Origin: Cellulomonas terrae
GTDB taxonomy: Bacteria; Actinomycetota; Actinomycetes; Actinomycetales; Cellulomonadaceae
Length of the DNA stretch: 64,000 bases
Assembly: GCF_007990265.1 (NCBI RefSeq)
Contig: NZ_BJWH01000022.1
Span: 17,922-81,921, forward strand
Direction: 5' to 3'
Below the pieces are notes generated by a model, which ran no database searches, was not told the origin of the DNA, and was given only the letters and a program-made list of their open reading frames with translations. The position numbers were made by a program, and so were the translations under genes. Of this stretch, positions 1-8,071 are shown piece after piece. How positions within the stretch are numbered: the first letter of the stretch is position 1; every line of letters starts with the position of its first letter.

Positions 1-1405
1 CGGTGAACGTCGTGCAGCCGTCGAAGTTGCTGCCGGGGTTGCCGACCGGTGCGGTGACGTCCGCGCCGCCGTAGGCGACCGAGTTCTGGCCGGAGTGGAG
101 CCCGACGAGCGCCGGGTTCGTCGCCGCGGTGACCTCCATGCCGTCGTACGTCTGCGGGGCGCCGACGGAGTTCGCGACGGTCAGGGCGCTCGCGGAGCTG
201 CCCGGGCTGCCGCCGATGTCGGTGATGTCGCCCTCGTTGCCCGACGACATGACCATCACGGTGCCGAGCGCCACCAGCGCGTCGATCAGCAGGTTGTCCG
301 GGTCGTCGGCAGGGGCGCCCGCCGCGCCGAGCGACATGTTGACCACGTCGAGCCGGTCGCTCAGGTCGCCGTCCGCGTTCGGGTCCGCGGCGCGGTCGAG
401 CGCGAGGGACGTCAGGTTGGTCGAGCCGCCGATGTCGCCGAACACCTTGAGCACGAAGATCCCGGCGTCGGGTGCGGTGCCGGGGCCGACCATCCAGTCG
501 GACACGTCGGTCAGGCCGCTGTAGTCGCCGTCGAACGTGGTGCCGTCGGGCAGGACGCCGTAGCCGGCGGCGGTGCCGGACACGTGCGTGCCGTGGCCGC
601 TGTTGCCGGACAGGTAGGTGGCGTCGATCGGGTTCTCGTCGGGAGCCGGGACGGGGGATGCACCCTCGATGTCGTCGCTCGCGCTGTACAGGGCTCCGGC
701 GAAGTCGTACCCGCCGATGAACTTGGCCGGGTCGTAGAGGCCTGCGGGGACCGAGCCGGAGCCGTCCTCGCCGTAGGCCTCCTCGTACGCCTCCACCGTG
801 CCGGGGCCGCCGAAGTCGGCGTGCGTGTAGTCGAGACCGGTGTCGACGACGCCGATCCGGACGCCCTCACCGGTCTGGCCGGTGTCCTGCCACACCTTCA
901 GCGCACGCGTGAACTCGACGTTGTGCGCGTTCGTGGCGGTCTTCGGGGTGACGCGGTAGATGGCGACCACGTCAGGGGACTCCGCCAGCGCACGGACCTG
1001 CTCGGCGTCGCCGGTGACCAGCGTGCCCGCGACGAGGTTGGTGAGCGTCGCGATCTGCTTCGGGGCGGCCGAGGCGGAGCGGGCGGTGGCCTGCTGCGGG
1101 ACGACCTCGTCGGCGAGGGCCTCGGTGTCGGCGGCGGCCTCCTTGACCTCGGCGGGCGTGCCGCCGTCGGCCGTGACCTCGCTGCCGGACTTCGCGTCGA
1201 GCTGGACGAAGGCGGTGACCGTGCCGCGGGCCCCGACCAGGTCGCGCGCGAGCTTGGCGTCGAGGCGACCGTCGATCGCCCTCGCGTCACCCGCGGTGGG
1301 ACCGTCGGGCGGTGGTGCCGCCGATGCGCCGCCGGCGCCGAGTAACGCGGTGGTGACCGCGACGGACAAGGCGGTGACTGCGGCGAGGACGGGTCGACGT
1401 GGCAT
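1..1405 (-). CDS. Secreted subtilisin-like serine protease (S8), 3' end outside window
   Basis: Secreted endopeptidase of the subtilase (S8) family. The reading frame opens at the ATG at 1405 with a signal peptide (MPRRPVLAAVTALSV..., cleavage probably after GGASA). An inhibitor-I9-like propeptide follows, containing the stretch AEQVRALAESPDVVAIYRV. The catalytic Asp lies in VVDTGLDY (about residue 188) and the catalytic His in GHGTHVSG (about residue 271). The segment VMSSGNEGD fits the oxyanion-hole region. About 468 residues are visible and the frame is open at base 1, so the catalytic Ser (GTSMA) and any C-terminal domains lie outside. The insert between the Asp and His motifs resembles the vpr/lactocepin branch. 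Likely role is extracellular protein degradation. Confidence 0.9.
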   Translation of the reverse strand, partial: MPRRPVLAAVTALSVAVTTALLGAGGASAAPPPDGPTAGDARAIDGRLDAKLARDLVGARGTVTAFVQLDAKSGSEVTADGGTPAEVKEAAADTEALADEVVPQQATARSASAAPKQIATLTNLVAGTLVTGDAEQVRALAESPDVVAIYRVTPKTATNAHNVEFTRALKVWQDTGQTGEGVRIGVVDTGLDYTHADFGGPGTVEAYEEAYGEDGSGSVPAGLYDPAKFIGGYDFAGALYSASDDIEGASPVPAPDENPIDATYLSGNSGHGTHVSGTAAGYGVLPDGTTFDGDYSGLTDVSDWMVGPGTAPDAGIFVLKVFGDIGGSTNLTSLALDRAADPNADGDLSDRLDVVNMSLGAAGAPADDPDNLLIDALVALGTVMVMSSGNEGDITDIGGSPGSSASALTVANSVGAPQTYDGMEVTAATNPALVGLHSGQNSVAYGGADVTAPVGNPGSNFDGCTTFT

Positions 1406-1558
1406 GTGCGCATCCCTGGCTTCGAGGAGGATCGACATGCGTGCACCGGATCGTGACGGTAGTCACACGCAGGCGCACGCTCGGTGCACGTTACTGGCAG
1501 GTACGGCATTCGTCACCTTCTGGCGAATTGGACGCTTCGCGAGGTCCTGCCGCCGCCG

Positions 1559-2143
1559 TCAGCGCAGGGGGACGAAGGTGTACGAGCCGTGCGTGGTGAC
1601 ACGCGTCTGGCCTGCGGTGCGCTCCACGAGGTGCATCGTCGACCGGACGGGGATCACCATCCGGCCCCCTTCGGCGAGCTGGTCCACGAGGACGTCCGGC
1701 AGCGACCTCGGCGACGCCGACACGAGGATCCGGTCCCACCCGCCGTCCACCGGTCGCCCGAGGGCACCGGGCGTCGCCGGTTCGATGCGTGCCCACGGCA
1801 GGTCGCAGGCGGCGAGGTTCGCCGCCCCCCACACGGCGAGCTCGGGGTCCAGCTCCAGCCCGAGCACGACGCCGTCGGGTCCGACGAGCCGCGCGAGCAG
1901 CGCCGTCGTCCAGCCCGAGCCGGAGCCGACGTCCAGGACGCGCGCGCCGACCGGCACCTGGAGGAGCCGGAGCATCGCCGCGACGGTGCTCGGCTGCGAG
2001 CTCGTCTGCCCGTGCCACAGCGGCAGCGGCTGGTCCTCGTGCGCGCGGGCGCGCTGCTCGGCGGGCAGGAAGCGCTCGCGCGCGAGGACGCGCATCGCGT
2101 CGGTCACGTCGGCCGCGCGCGTCGGATCAGCACCCTCGTGCAC
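1559..2143 (-). CDS. PCMT-like protein-L-isoaspartate O-methyltransferase family protein
   Basis: Class I SAM-dependent methyltransferase of 194 residues, related to protein-L-isoaspartate O-methyltransferase, which repairs isoaspartyl residues in aged proteins. The N-terminal helix RFLPAEQRARAHEDQPLPL and GQTSSQPSTVAAML are PCMT hallmarks. The SAM-binding glycine motif is VLDVGSGSGWTTALLARLV. The GTG at 2143 sits six bases after a TAGGCT -10 hexamer (2155-2150), so the mRNA is probably leaderless. It is divergent from the GMC oxidoreductase and their -10 elements overlap. Family assignment is firm; the true substrate is not proven, because actinobacteria carry several diverged PCMT paralogues. 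Confidence 0.85.
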   Translation of the reverse strand: MHEGADPTRAADVTDAMRVLARERFLPAEQRARAHEDQPLPLWHGQTSSQPSTVAAMLRLLQVPVGARVLDVGSGSGWTTALLARLVGPDGVVLGLELDPELAVWGAANLAACDLPWARIEPATPGALGRPVDGGWDRILVSASPRSLPDVLVDQLAEGGRMVIPVRSTMHLVERTAGQTRVTTHGSYTFVPLR

Positions 2144-2149
2144 AGGTCG

Positions 2150-2159
2150 AGCCTACGAT
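2150..2159. promoter_or_regulatory. Overlapping divergent -10 elements
   Basis: The ten bases AGCCTACGAT hold TACGAT on the + strand (2154-2159, for the GMC oxidoreductase) and TAGGCT on the - strand (2155-2150, for the PCMT-like gene). The two TANNNT hexamers share the central TA, so polymerase can probably occupy only one at a time. This is inferred from sequence only. Confidence 0.5.
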
Positions 2160-2185
2160 CGGCCCACCTGTCCGAGGGAGGTGCT

Positions 2186-3874
2186 GTGGCCGAGTACGAC
2201 GTCGTGGTCGTCGGGTCCGGGTTCGGCGGGTCCGTGGCCGCGCTGCGCCTCGTCGAGAAGGGCTACCGCGTCCTGGTGCTCGAGGCGGGCCGACGGTTCA
2301 CCGACGAGACCCTGCCCCGCACGTCGTGGGACGTCAGCCGGTTCCTCTGGGCACCGCGCCTGGGCTGGCTCGGCCTCCAGCGGATCCACGTGCTGCCCGA
2401 CGTCGTGGTGCTGGCGGGCGCGGGCGTCGGCGGCGGGTCGCTCAACTACGCGAACACCCTCTACCGGCCGGCGTCCGACGCGTTCTACCGGGACCCCCAG
2501 TGGGCGGGCATCACCGACTGGCGCGCGGAGCTGACACCGTTCTACGACCAGGCGAGCCGCATGCTCGGCGTCGTCGACAACCCCACCACCACGCCCGCCG
2601 ACGAGGTCGTGCGCAGGACCGCCGAGGACCTGGGCGTCGGGCACACGTTCCGGCTCGCCCCCGTGGGCGTGGTGTTCGGGACGCCCGGCGCGGTGGTGCC
2701 GGACCCGTTCTTCGGGGGTGCCGGGCCGGCGCGGCGCGGGTGCCTCGAGTGCGGCGAGTGCATGACGGGCTGCCGGCACGGCGCGAAGAACACCCTGCCG
2801 ACGAACTACCTGTACCTGGCGGAGCGGGCGGGCGCGCGCGTGGTCGCGGAGACGACCGTGACCTCGGTCCGGCCGCGCGGGCAGGAGTGGGAGGTCGCGA
2901 CGACCCGGACCGGGCGGCGGGGCGGCGACCGGACGGTGACGGCCGGTCAGGTGGTGCTCGCCGCGGGGACCTGGGGCACGCAGGAGCTCCTGCACCGGCT
3001 GAAGGCGGACGGCACGCTGCCCGGTCTGTCCGACCGGCTCGGCGTGCTGACCCGCACCAACAGCGAGTCTCTCGGCGGGGCGGCGACCCGGTGGCGCGGC
3101 CGGCGACGACGACCCGACATGACCCGCGGCGTCGCCATCACGTCGTCGGTGCACCTCGACGACCACACCCACCTCGAACCGGTGCGGTACGGGCGGGGGT
3201 CGCAGCTCATGGGCCTGCTGAGCACGGTGCTCACCGACGGCGGCGGGCGCGTACCCCGGCCGGTGCGCTGGCTGGGCACCGTCCTGCGGCACCCGGGACA
3301 GGTCGCCTCGATCGTGCTCGGGCTGGGCAGCTGGTCCCAGCGCACCGTCATCGGGCTCGTCATGCAGACCGGCGCGGCCTCGATCACGGTGCGTCCGCGG
3401 CGGACCTGGCGCGGCACCACCCGGTTGACGTCCACCCCTGGCGAGGGCGAGCCCAACCCGACGTGGATCCCCGCGGCGAACGCCGCCTACCGGCGGATGG
3501 CCGTCCACCTCGGGGGTTTTGCGGCGAGCAGCCTGGGCGAGGTCGCCGACGTGCCGATGACGGCGCACTTCCTGGGCGGCTGCACGATCGGCAGGTCCGC
3601 CGCCGACGGTGTGGTCGACCCGTACCACCGGGTCTTCGGGTATCCCGGGCTGCACGTCGTCGACGGGTCGACGGTCTCGGCGAACCTCGGGGTCAACCCG
3701 TCGCTGACCATCACCGCGCAGGCCGAGCGCGCACTCGCGCTCTGGCCCAACGTGGGTGAGCCCGATCCGCGGCCGGCGCCGGGGGAGCCGTACGTCCGGC
3801 TGGCGCCCGTGCGTCCCGTGCGTCCGGCGGTGCCCGCGTGGGCGCCCGGGGCGCTGCGGCTGACGGTCCTCTAG
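2186..3874 (+). CDS. GMC-type FAD oxidoreductase, cholesterol-oxidase-like
   Basis: FAD-dependent oxidoreductase of 562 residues. The N-terminal Rossmann motif VVVGSGFGGSVAALRLVEKG binds FAD. The central CLECGECMTGCRHGAKNTL (around residue 186) is the cysteine-rich stretch seen in mycobacterial ChoD-like proteins, and GMC C-terminal signatures (HFLGGCTIG, NLGVNPSLT) are present. The GTG at 2186 was chosen because GAGGGAGG lies just upstream and the protein starts cleanly with AEYDVVVVGSG; the frame is open further upstream but that extension overlaps the PCMT gene antisense. A sterol or alcohol substrate is inference. Its TAG stop shares the CTAG at 3871-3874 with the convergent HTH gene. Confidence 0.88.
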   Translation: MAEYDVVVVGSGFGGSVAALRLVEKGYRVLVLEAGRRFTDETLPRTSWDVSRFLWAPRLGWLGLQRIHVLPDVVVLAGAGVGGGSLNYANTLYRPASDAFYRDPQWAGITDWRAELTPFYDQASRMLGVVDNPTTTPADEVVRRTAEDLGVGHTFRLAPVGVVFGTPGAVVPDPFFGGAGPARRGCLECGECMTGCRHGAKNTLPTNYLYLAERAGARVVAETTVTSVRPRGQEWEVATTRTGRRGGDRTVTAGQVVLAAGTWGTQELLHRLKADGTLPGLSDRLGVLTRTNSESLGGAATRWRGRRRRPDMTRGVAITSSVHLDDHTHLEPVRYGRGSQLMGLLSTVLTDGGGRVPRPVRWLGTVLRHPGQVASIVLGLGSWSQRTVIGLVMQTGAASITVRPRRTWRGTTRLTSTPGEGEPNPTWIPAANAAYRRMAVHLGGFAASSLGEVADVPMTAHFLGGCTIGRSAADGVVDPYHRVFGYPGLHVVDGSTVSANLGVNPSLTITAQAERALALWPNVGEPDPRPAPGEPYVRLAPVRPVRPAVPAWAPGALRLTVL

Positions 3875-4197
3875 CTGCTGCTCGACCGTGCGGCGGCGAC
3901 GACGGGGATCATCCCGGTGCGCGGCACGTCGGCTGCGGACGCCGCCGGGACGAACTTCGGCTTGCGTCCGGGGCGTCCTCGCTCGCGGCGCATCTCGATG
4001 CCCTCGAGCGTCGTCGCGCGCCACACGGCGCCGCCGTTGAGCCGTCCGTCCGGCTGCGGGAGCCACGGCACCTTGCGGGAGAGCCAGACGCGGATGGTGG
4101 CGTGCTCGACCCCGAGCCGCTCGGCCAGCCGGGCGATGTCGTAGAGGTCGTCGAGACCGCGTGGGTGGGGTGTCTCGGACGGCAGTTCAGGGGCCAC
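3871..4197 (-). CDS. Small HTH DNA-binding protein with AT-hook-like tail
   Basis: 108-residue protein, probably DNA-binding. LYDIARLAERLGVEHATIRVW (approximately residues 18-38) reads as a helix-turn-helix of the MerR/excisionase kind, where VEHATIRVWLSR would be the recognition helix. It is followed by a basic RERGRPGRKPKF segment resembling an AT-hook (GRP core) and a low-complexity serine tail. The start is the GTG at 4197. It points away from the VanY-type gene and ends tail-to-tail with the GMC oxidoreductase, both stops lying inside one CTAG. Targets are unknown. Confidence 0.7.
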   Translation of the reverse strand: MAPELPSETPHPRGLDDLYDIARLAERLGVEHATIRVWLSRKVPWLPQPDGRLNGGAVWRATTLEGIEMRRERGRPGRKPKFVPAASAADVPRTGMIPVVAAARSSSS

Positions 4198-4231
4198 GAC
4201 GGAATCGTATCCGGCCGAACCTATGAATTAT

Positions 4232-4247
4232 GTGACGAAGCCGTAAC
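4232..4247 (+). promoter_or_regulatory. Possible MtrA box (GTGAC-N6-GTAAC)
   Basis: The direct repeat GTGACGAAGCCGTAAC has two GTRAC half-sites separated by six bases. This matches the arrangement described for MtrA, the actinobacterial response regulator that controls cell-wall hydrolase genes. The next gene is a wall peptidase, which fits. No binding data; sequence match and context only. Confidence 0.4.
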
Positions 4248-4280
4248 GGAATCCTCACGAGATCTCCCCCGCCCAGAGGG

Positions 4281-4310
4281 CTCAAGTGTCCTGGACGGCC
4301 GTCCGATGAA
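4281..4310 (+). promoter_or_regulatory. Possible SigD/FliA-type promoter
   Basis: CTCAAG (4281-4286) and CCGATGAA (4303-4310) resemble the -35 and -10 of sigma-28-family promoters (TCAAGT-like, about 12 bases, CCGATA-like). A start about seven bases after the -10 would fall at the GTG at 4317. Single-site pattern match, tentative. Confidence 0.3.
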
Positions 4311-4316
4311 CTTAAC

Positions 4317-5546
4317 GTGTTACGCGTGAGTTACAAGATTCCGTTCCGAGGTCGGCCCGCGAGTGGTCGCCACGCCGCGGCGCGCCCTGCGCCCACGCGT
4401 GCAGCCACTCATCCCGCCCGCCTCGCACAGGGTGGGGTGGTCGCGGCGCTCGCCATGAGCATGTGCGTCATGGTCACCGTGTCCGCGACCGCCGGCGACG
4501 GTGGGAGCGCGCTCATCCCCACCGCGCTGGTGCCCGGTGCGGTCCAGGTGGAGCGCGCCCGCGCCGGTGCCGTCGACGTCGCCGCCGACGCGATCGAGGT
4601 CGCCCAGACCGTCCAGGCCGAGGGCGCCCAGGTCGCCATCGACGCCGCGCAGCTCGAGGCCCTCGAGGCCGCGACCGCCCGACTGGACGAGCTGCTGGTC
4701 GAGGCCACGGGCGAGGAGCCCGACCTCGACCGGGACCCCGCCACCTCCCGGTCGGCCGAGCGGGCCGCCGCGGACGTCCCGGCCACCGCCACGGCCCCGG
4801 TCCCGGCTCCCGTCGCCGCCGACCCGGCGGCCCCCATCGACCCCGCCTCCGTGTTCGAGCAGACGCCCGCACCGCCCACCGTGCCGCTGGTCCCGCCGGC
4901 CGCCGGCAAGGAGGACGAGACGACCGCCGAGCTGCGGGAGGCCGTGGCCGCGGTCGCGACCCTCACCAGCACGGTCCGGCAGAGCGCCGAGGCCAAGCGC
5001 GTCGCGGACGCCGCCGCCGCAGCGGCCGCCGCGCAGGCCGCCGCCGAGGCAGCCGCAGCCGCCGCCGCGGCGCAGGCCGCCGCCGACGCCGCCGCCCAGG
5101 CCGCAGCCGCCCAGGCAGCCCAGCGGGCAGCCTGGAAGCAGTCCCTCCTCGGGTACTCCAACGGCAAGATCCCGGACTCCGCCCTCTGCGGCGTCAGCTT
5201 CGACGCGTCCGTGCGCCTGCGCTGCGACGCCGCCGAGCAGCTCGACGTCCTCAACGTCGCCTACCGCGCGCAGTTCGGCTCGAACCTCGTCGTCAACGAC
5301 TCCTACCGCTCCTACGCCGGCCAGGTCGCGTGCAAGCGCACCAAGGGCTACCTGTGCGCGACGCCCGGGACGTCGAACCACGGCAGCGGCATCGCGGTCG
5401 ACCTCGGCGGCGGCATCGACTCGTTCGGGACGCGGCAGCACCGGTGGATGGCGGCGCACGCCCCCGACCTCCACTGGGACCTCCCGTCCTGGGCCACCTG
5501 GGGCGGCAGCAAGCCCGAGGCGTGGCACTGGGAGTACACCGGCTGA
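4317..5546 (+). CDS. M15B D-alanyl-D-alanine carboxypeptidase (VanY-like) with Ala-rich coiled coil
   Basis: Exported peptidoglycan peptidase of 409 residues. A hydrophobic segment near residues 38-60 (VVAALAMSMCVMVTV) serves as signal anchor. A long Ala/Glu-rich helical region with near-continuous alanine runs (about residues 220-270) probably makes a coiled-coil spacer across the wall. The C-terminal domain (about 285-409) has the VanY zinc motifs SNHGSGIAVD and AWHWEYTG and trims terminal D-Ala from stem peptides. Possible starts are the GTGs at 4317 and 4326. The upstream MtrA-like box fits wall-remodelling control. Confidence 0.85.
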   Translation: MLRVSYKIPFRGRPASGRHAAARPAPTRAATHPARLAQGGVVAALAMSMCVMVTVSATAGDGGSALIPTALVPGAVQVERARAGAVDVAADAIEVAQTVQAEGAQVAIDAAQLEALEAATARLDELLVEATGEEPDLDRDPATSRSAERAAADVPATATAPVPAPVAADPAAPIDPASVFEQTPAPPTVPLVPPAAGKEDETTAELREAVAAVATLTSTVRQSAEAKRVADAAAAAAAAQAAAEAAAAAAAAQAAADAAAQAAAAQAAQRAAWKQSLLGYSNGKIPDSALCGVSFDASVRLRCDAAEQLDVLNVAYRAQFGSNLVVNDSYRSYAGQVACKRTKGYLCATPGTSNHGSGIAVDLGGGIDSFGTRQHRWMAAHAPDLHWDLPSWATWGGSKPEAWHWEYTG

Positions 5547-5602
5547 TCCCGGACTGTGCACAGATCGGTCCGCACCCGCCTCGCGGCCCTACGATCGGGC
5601 GC

Positions 5603-6775
5603 ATGAGCACCTCGGCCGAGCCGGGGCGGACATGGCCTCTCGTCGGCCGTGCCGCCGAGCTCGACGACCTCGACGACCTGCTGTCGACGGCTGCCGACGG
5701 GGTTGGTGTGACCGTCCTCCTCGAGGGCGAGGCCGGGGTCGGGAAGACCAGCCTGGTCGACGCCCTGCGCGGCTCCGCGCGGCTCCTCGACGTCGAGCTG
5801 CGCGCCGCCCAGGCCACGGCCGTGCGGGGCTGGCCGTTCGCGCTCCTGTCGGACGCGCTCCTCGTGCGGTCGCCCGCCGCCGGAGGTCACGGCCCGGGGC
5901 GCAGTCCCGTCGAGACCGAGCTGGCGGACCTGCTGGACGCGATGTACGCCGACCCGGCGAGCTCGGGCGCCCGGTACGACCGGGCGGCGGAGCTGTTCGC
6001 CGCCCTCCTGCGGCGCCACGGCGACCTCCGGCCGTGGGCCCTCGTGCTCGAGGACGTGCACGAGGCCGACGCCCCGTCGCTCGCGGTGCTCCTCCAGCTG
6101 GCGCGGGAGGGTGCGGTGCCGCGGGCGCTCGTGGTGCTCACGATGCGTCCGGTCCCGTACCGCCCCGAGCTGGCGGAGCTCGTGGCCGCGTGGACCCGCG
6201 CCGGAGCCCGGTACCTGGAGCTGCGGCCCCTGAACGCGCGCGCGACCGTCGAGCTGGCCGAGAACCTCGTCGGCGGGCCCGTCGGACCGTCGCTGCGTGG
6301 CACGCTCGCGACCACGGGCGGCAACCCGCGGCTGATCGCCGACGTCGTGCGCACCGCCCGGGCCGCGGGTGCGCTGGTCGCCTCGGACGGCGTGCTCGAC
6401 TCGACCGGCACCCGCTGGATGTCCCCGCTCGACGACGTGGTCCGCCGTCGTGTCGAGTACCTCGGCGCCGACGTGCTCGCCCTGCTCGGCCAGGCCTCCG
6501 TGCTGGGCACGTCCTTCGTCATCGCCGACCTCGCCTCGCTGGCCGGCGACCCGGTCGCGGACTGCTGGCGCACCCTGCGCCACGGACTGGCCGCCGGTGT
6601 GGTCCGGGCGCGCGGCGACCGCCTCGTGTTCGGGCACGACCTGGTGCGCGAGGCCCTCTACAACGGCCTCGACCCTGACGAGCGGCGCACCCTGCACGCT
6701 CGGGCAGCATGGGCCCTGCGACAGGCCGGAGCGCCCAACCAGATCGTCACCGGGCACCTGGAACGCGCGCGCTGA
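5603..6775 (+). CDS. Orphan AAA ATPase of the LuxR/MalT (LAL) type without an HTH domain
   Basis: 390-residue protein matching the N-terminal ATPase half of large LuxR-family (LAL/MalT) regulators. LVGRAAELDDLDDLL opens the AAA_16 module, GEAGVGKTS (about residues 42-50) is Walker A, and ALVLEDVHEAD is Walker B. The winged-helix-like segment around VLALLGQASVLGTSFVIADL and the HDLVREALYNGLDPDERRTLH stretch are typical of the family. The frame then stops at a clean TGA, whereas full LAL proteins run to about 900 residues and end in a LuxR HTH. TACGAT lies seven bases before the ATG, suggesting leaderless transcription. It is either a stand-alone STAND-type ATPase or a C-terminally truncated regulator. 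Confidence 0.8.
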   Translation: MSTSAEPGRTWPLVGRAAELDDLDDLLSTAADGVGVTVLLEGEAGVGKTSLVDALRGSARLLDVELRAAQATAVRGWPFALLSDALLVRSPAAGGHGPGRSPVETELADLLDAMYADPASSGARYDRAAELFAALLRRHGDLRPWALVLEDVHEADAPSLAVLLQLAREGAVPRALVVLTMRPVPYRPELAELVAAWTRAGARYLELRPLNARATVELAENLVGGPVGPSLRGTLATTGGNPRLIADVVRTARAAGALVASDGVLDSTGTRWMSPLDDVVRRRVEYLGADVLALLGQASVLGTSFVIADLASLAGDPVADCWRTLRHGLAAGVVRARGDRLVFGHDLVREALYNGLDPDERRTLHARAAWALRQAGAPNQIVTGHLERAR

Positions 6776-6839
6776 GCCCGTCGGCTGCCTAGCGTGGTGC
6801 TGCGGGCGTCCGCCCGCTCGACCCCACCCAAGGAGCACC

Positions 6840-7277
6840 ATGCCCACGCGCACCTCACGCACCGCCTGGAACGGGACCCTCATGGAGGGCAGCGGTCAGG
6901 TCGAGCTCACGAGCTCCGGCGCCGCCACGTTCGACGTCTCGTTCCCCAAGCGCGCCGCCGAGAGCGCCGACGGCACGACGAGCCCGGAGGAGCTCATCGC
7001 CGCTGCGCACTCGTCCTGCTTCGCCATGCAGCTGTCCGCCGTGATCGCCGAGGCCGGAGGCACCCCGGTCGCGCTCGAGGTCAGCGCCGACGTCACCCTG
7101 CGCCCCGACCCCGCCGGCGGCTTCCGCATCAGCGGCATCGCCCTGACGGTCCGCGGCGAGGTCGAGGGCCTCGACGCCGACGGCTTCCGCACGGCCGCGG
7201 AGACCGCCAAAGCCACGTGCCCGGTGAGCAAGGCCCTGACGGGCACGGAGATCACCCTGGACGCCTCCCTCGCCTGA
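6840..7277 (+). CDS. osmC: OsmC/Ohr-family hydroperoxide reductase
   Basis: Thiol peroxidase of 145 residues that reduces organic hydroperoxides. The two redox cysteines are C60 (in HSSCFAM) and C127 (in ATCPVSKAL), at the spacing expected for OsmC. The AWNGTLMEGSGQ start and TSPEELIAAAHSSC are family hallmarks. AAGGAG precedes the ATG by a few bases. OsmC rather than Ohr is preferred from the N-terminal AWNGTLMEG pattern. In actinobacteria such proteins can draw electrons from lipoamide or mycothiol; the donor here is not shown. A strong hairpin repeat follows the stop. Confidence 0.9.
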   Translation: MPTRTSRTAWNGTLMEGSGQVELTSSGAATFDVSFPKRAAESADGTTSPEELIAAAHSSCFAMQLSAVIAEAGGTPVALEVSADVTLRPDPAGGFRISGIALTVRGEVEGLDADGFRTAAETAKATCPVSKALTGTEITLDASLA

Positions 7278-7291
7278 CCCCTTCCCAACCC

Positions 7292-7343
7292 CGCAACGTC
7301 CGCACTCGACAGGGCTCGCCCCCGTCCGAGTGCGGACGTTGCG
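7292..7343. repeat. CGCAACGTCCGCACTCG hairpin element, copy 1
   Basis: Perfect 17-bp inverted repeat: CGCAACGTCCGCACTCG at 7292-7308 and its complement at 7327-7343, around an 18-base loop. It lies between the convergent osmC and lipoprotein genes and could stop transcription from both sides, but there is no T-tract. The same stem sequence recurs at 20811, 46974 and, diverged, at 49539, so this is a repeat family rather than an isolated terminator. Confidence 0.85.
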
Positions 7344-7359
7344 TCCCCTCCGGAGGGGG

Positions 7360-7866
7360 TCAGCGGGCGGAGGCCGCCAGCGTTCCCGTCACCGGGCCGT
7401 CGGGCGAGGAGACGAAGCACATGATCTCGCGGTCGCCCTCGGCCCAGGACTCCTGCGTCGGGTAGAAGGACGCCAGGTCGAGGGACGACTCGTCGTACGA
7501 CAGGCCGATGAACGTCGCGAACTCGTCGTAGCAGAACGTGTCGGCGGAGTCGGTCACGGACTGGTCGCCCGGGAAGTCGCCCTCGGGCAGGTCGGTCGCC
7601 GCGTAGGCCTCGCTGTCGTGCGGCTCGGCGCACGGGACGGTCGGCACCGAGGAGACCTCGGTCGCCTCGTCGTCCGCCTGCTGATCGAGGCAGTCGCCCA
7701 CCTTCAGCGAGAAGACGTCGGCCTCGCTCGACTCGGTGATCTCGCCCGACGTCTCGTCGCGCACGGCCGGCTCGGCGGCCTGGTCGAGGATGCCGCAGCC
7801 GGAGACGCCGACGAGCGCCACAGCCAGGAGGACGGGGGTCACGACACGGGTGGTGAAGGTGCGCAT
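7360..7866 (-). CDS. Septum_form-family lipoprotein
   Basis: 168-residue lipoprotein. The signal peptide MRTFTTRVVTPVLLAVALVG ends in a lipobox VSGC, so the cysteine is probably diacylated and the protein tethered outside the membrane. The mature part matches the Septum_form pattern: VGDCLDQ, VPCAEPHDSEAY, a CYDEF cysteine, then SFYPTQESWAEGDREIMCFV. Three ATG codons lie in tandem (7872, 7869, 7866); 7866 is preferred because GAGAAG is then about six bases upstream. The family name comes from one link to septation and the biochemical role is unknown. Confidence 0.8.
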   Translation of the reverse strand: MRTFTTRVVTPVLLAVALVGVSGCGILDQAAEPAVRDETSGEITESSEADVFSLKVGDCLDQQADDEATEVSSVPTVPCAEPHDSEAYAATDLPEGDFPGDQSVTDSADTFCYDEFATFIGLSYDESSLDLASFYPTQESWAEGDREIMCFVSSPDGPVTGTLAASAR

Positions 7867-8071
7867 CATCATCTTCTCGTTCGGGGAACGAGCGCTCCGG
7901 TCGGAGGGCCCGCGAGACGGTAGCGAGTCGAAGCGCCTCGAAAGGGGGACTTTTCGGGGCAGACCGGTGTGAACAGGGACACACGGAACCTTCCGCCCCG
8001 GTGAGCCCGGGCGGATGACCACTCCCTGGCGGGTGTGCGGGGGAGCGGGCCGCCGATGGGAGACTGCCCCC

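Noticed and set aside
1484..2185. N-terminal extension of the GMC oxidoreductase to 796 residues
   Set aside because: The extra 233 codons are antisense to the PCMT-like gene and lack any oxidoreductase motif; the GTG at 2186 has a proper ribosome site.
4985..5125. GCC-rich simple repeat
   Set aside because: Encodes the Ala-rich helical spacer of the VanY-type protein; no evidence of a separate element.
8015..8071. Earlier ATG start for the YdiJ-like gene
   Set aside because: Adds a Trp/Gly-rich non-homologous stretch and skips the GGGAGA ribosome site next to GTG 8072.
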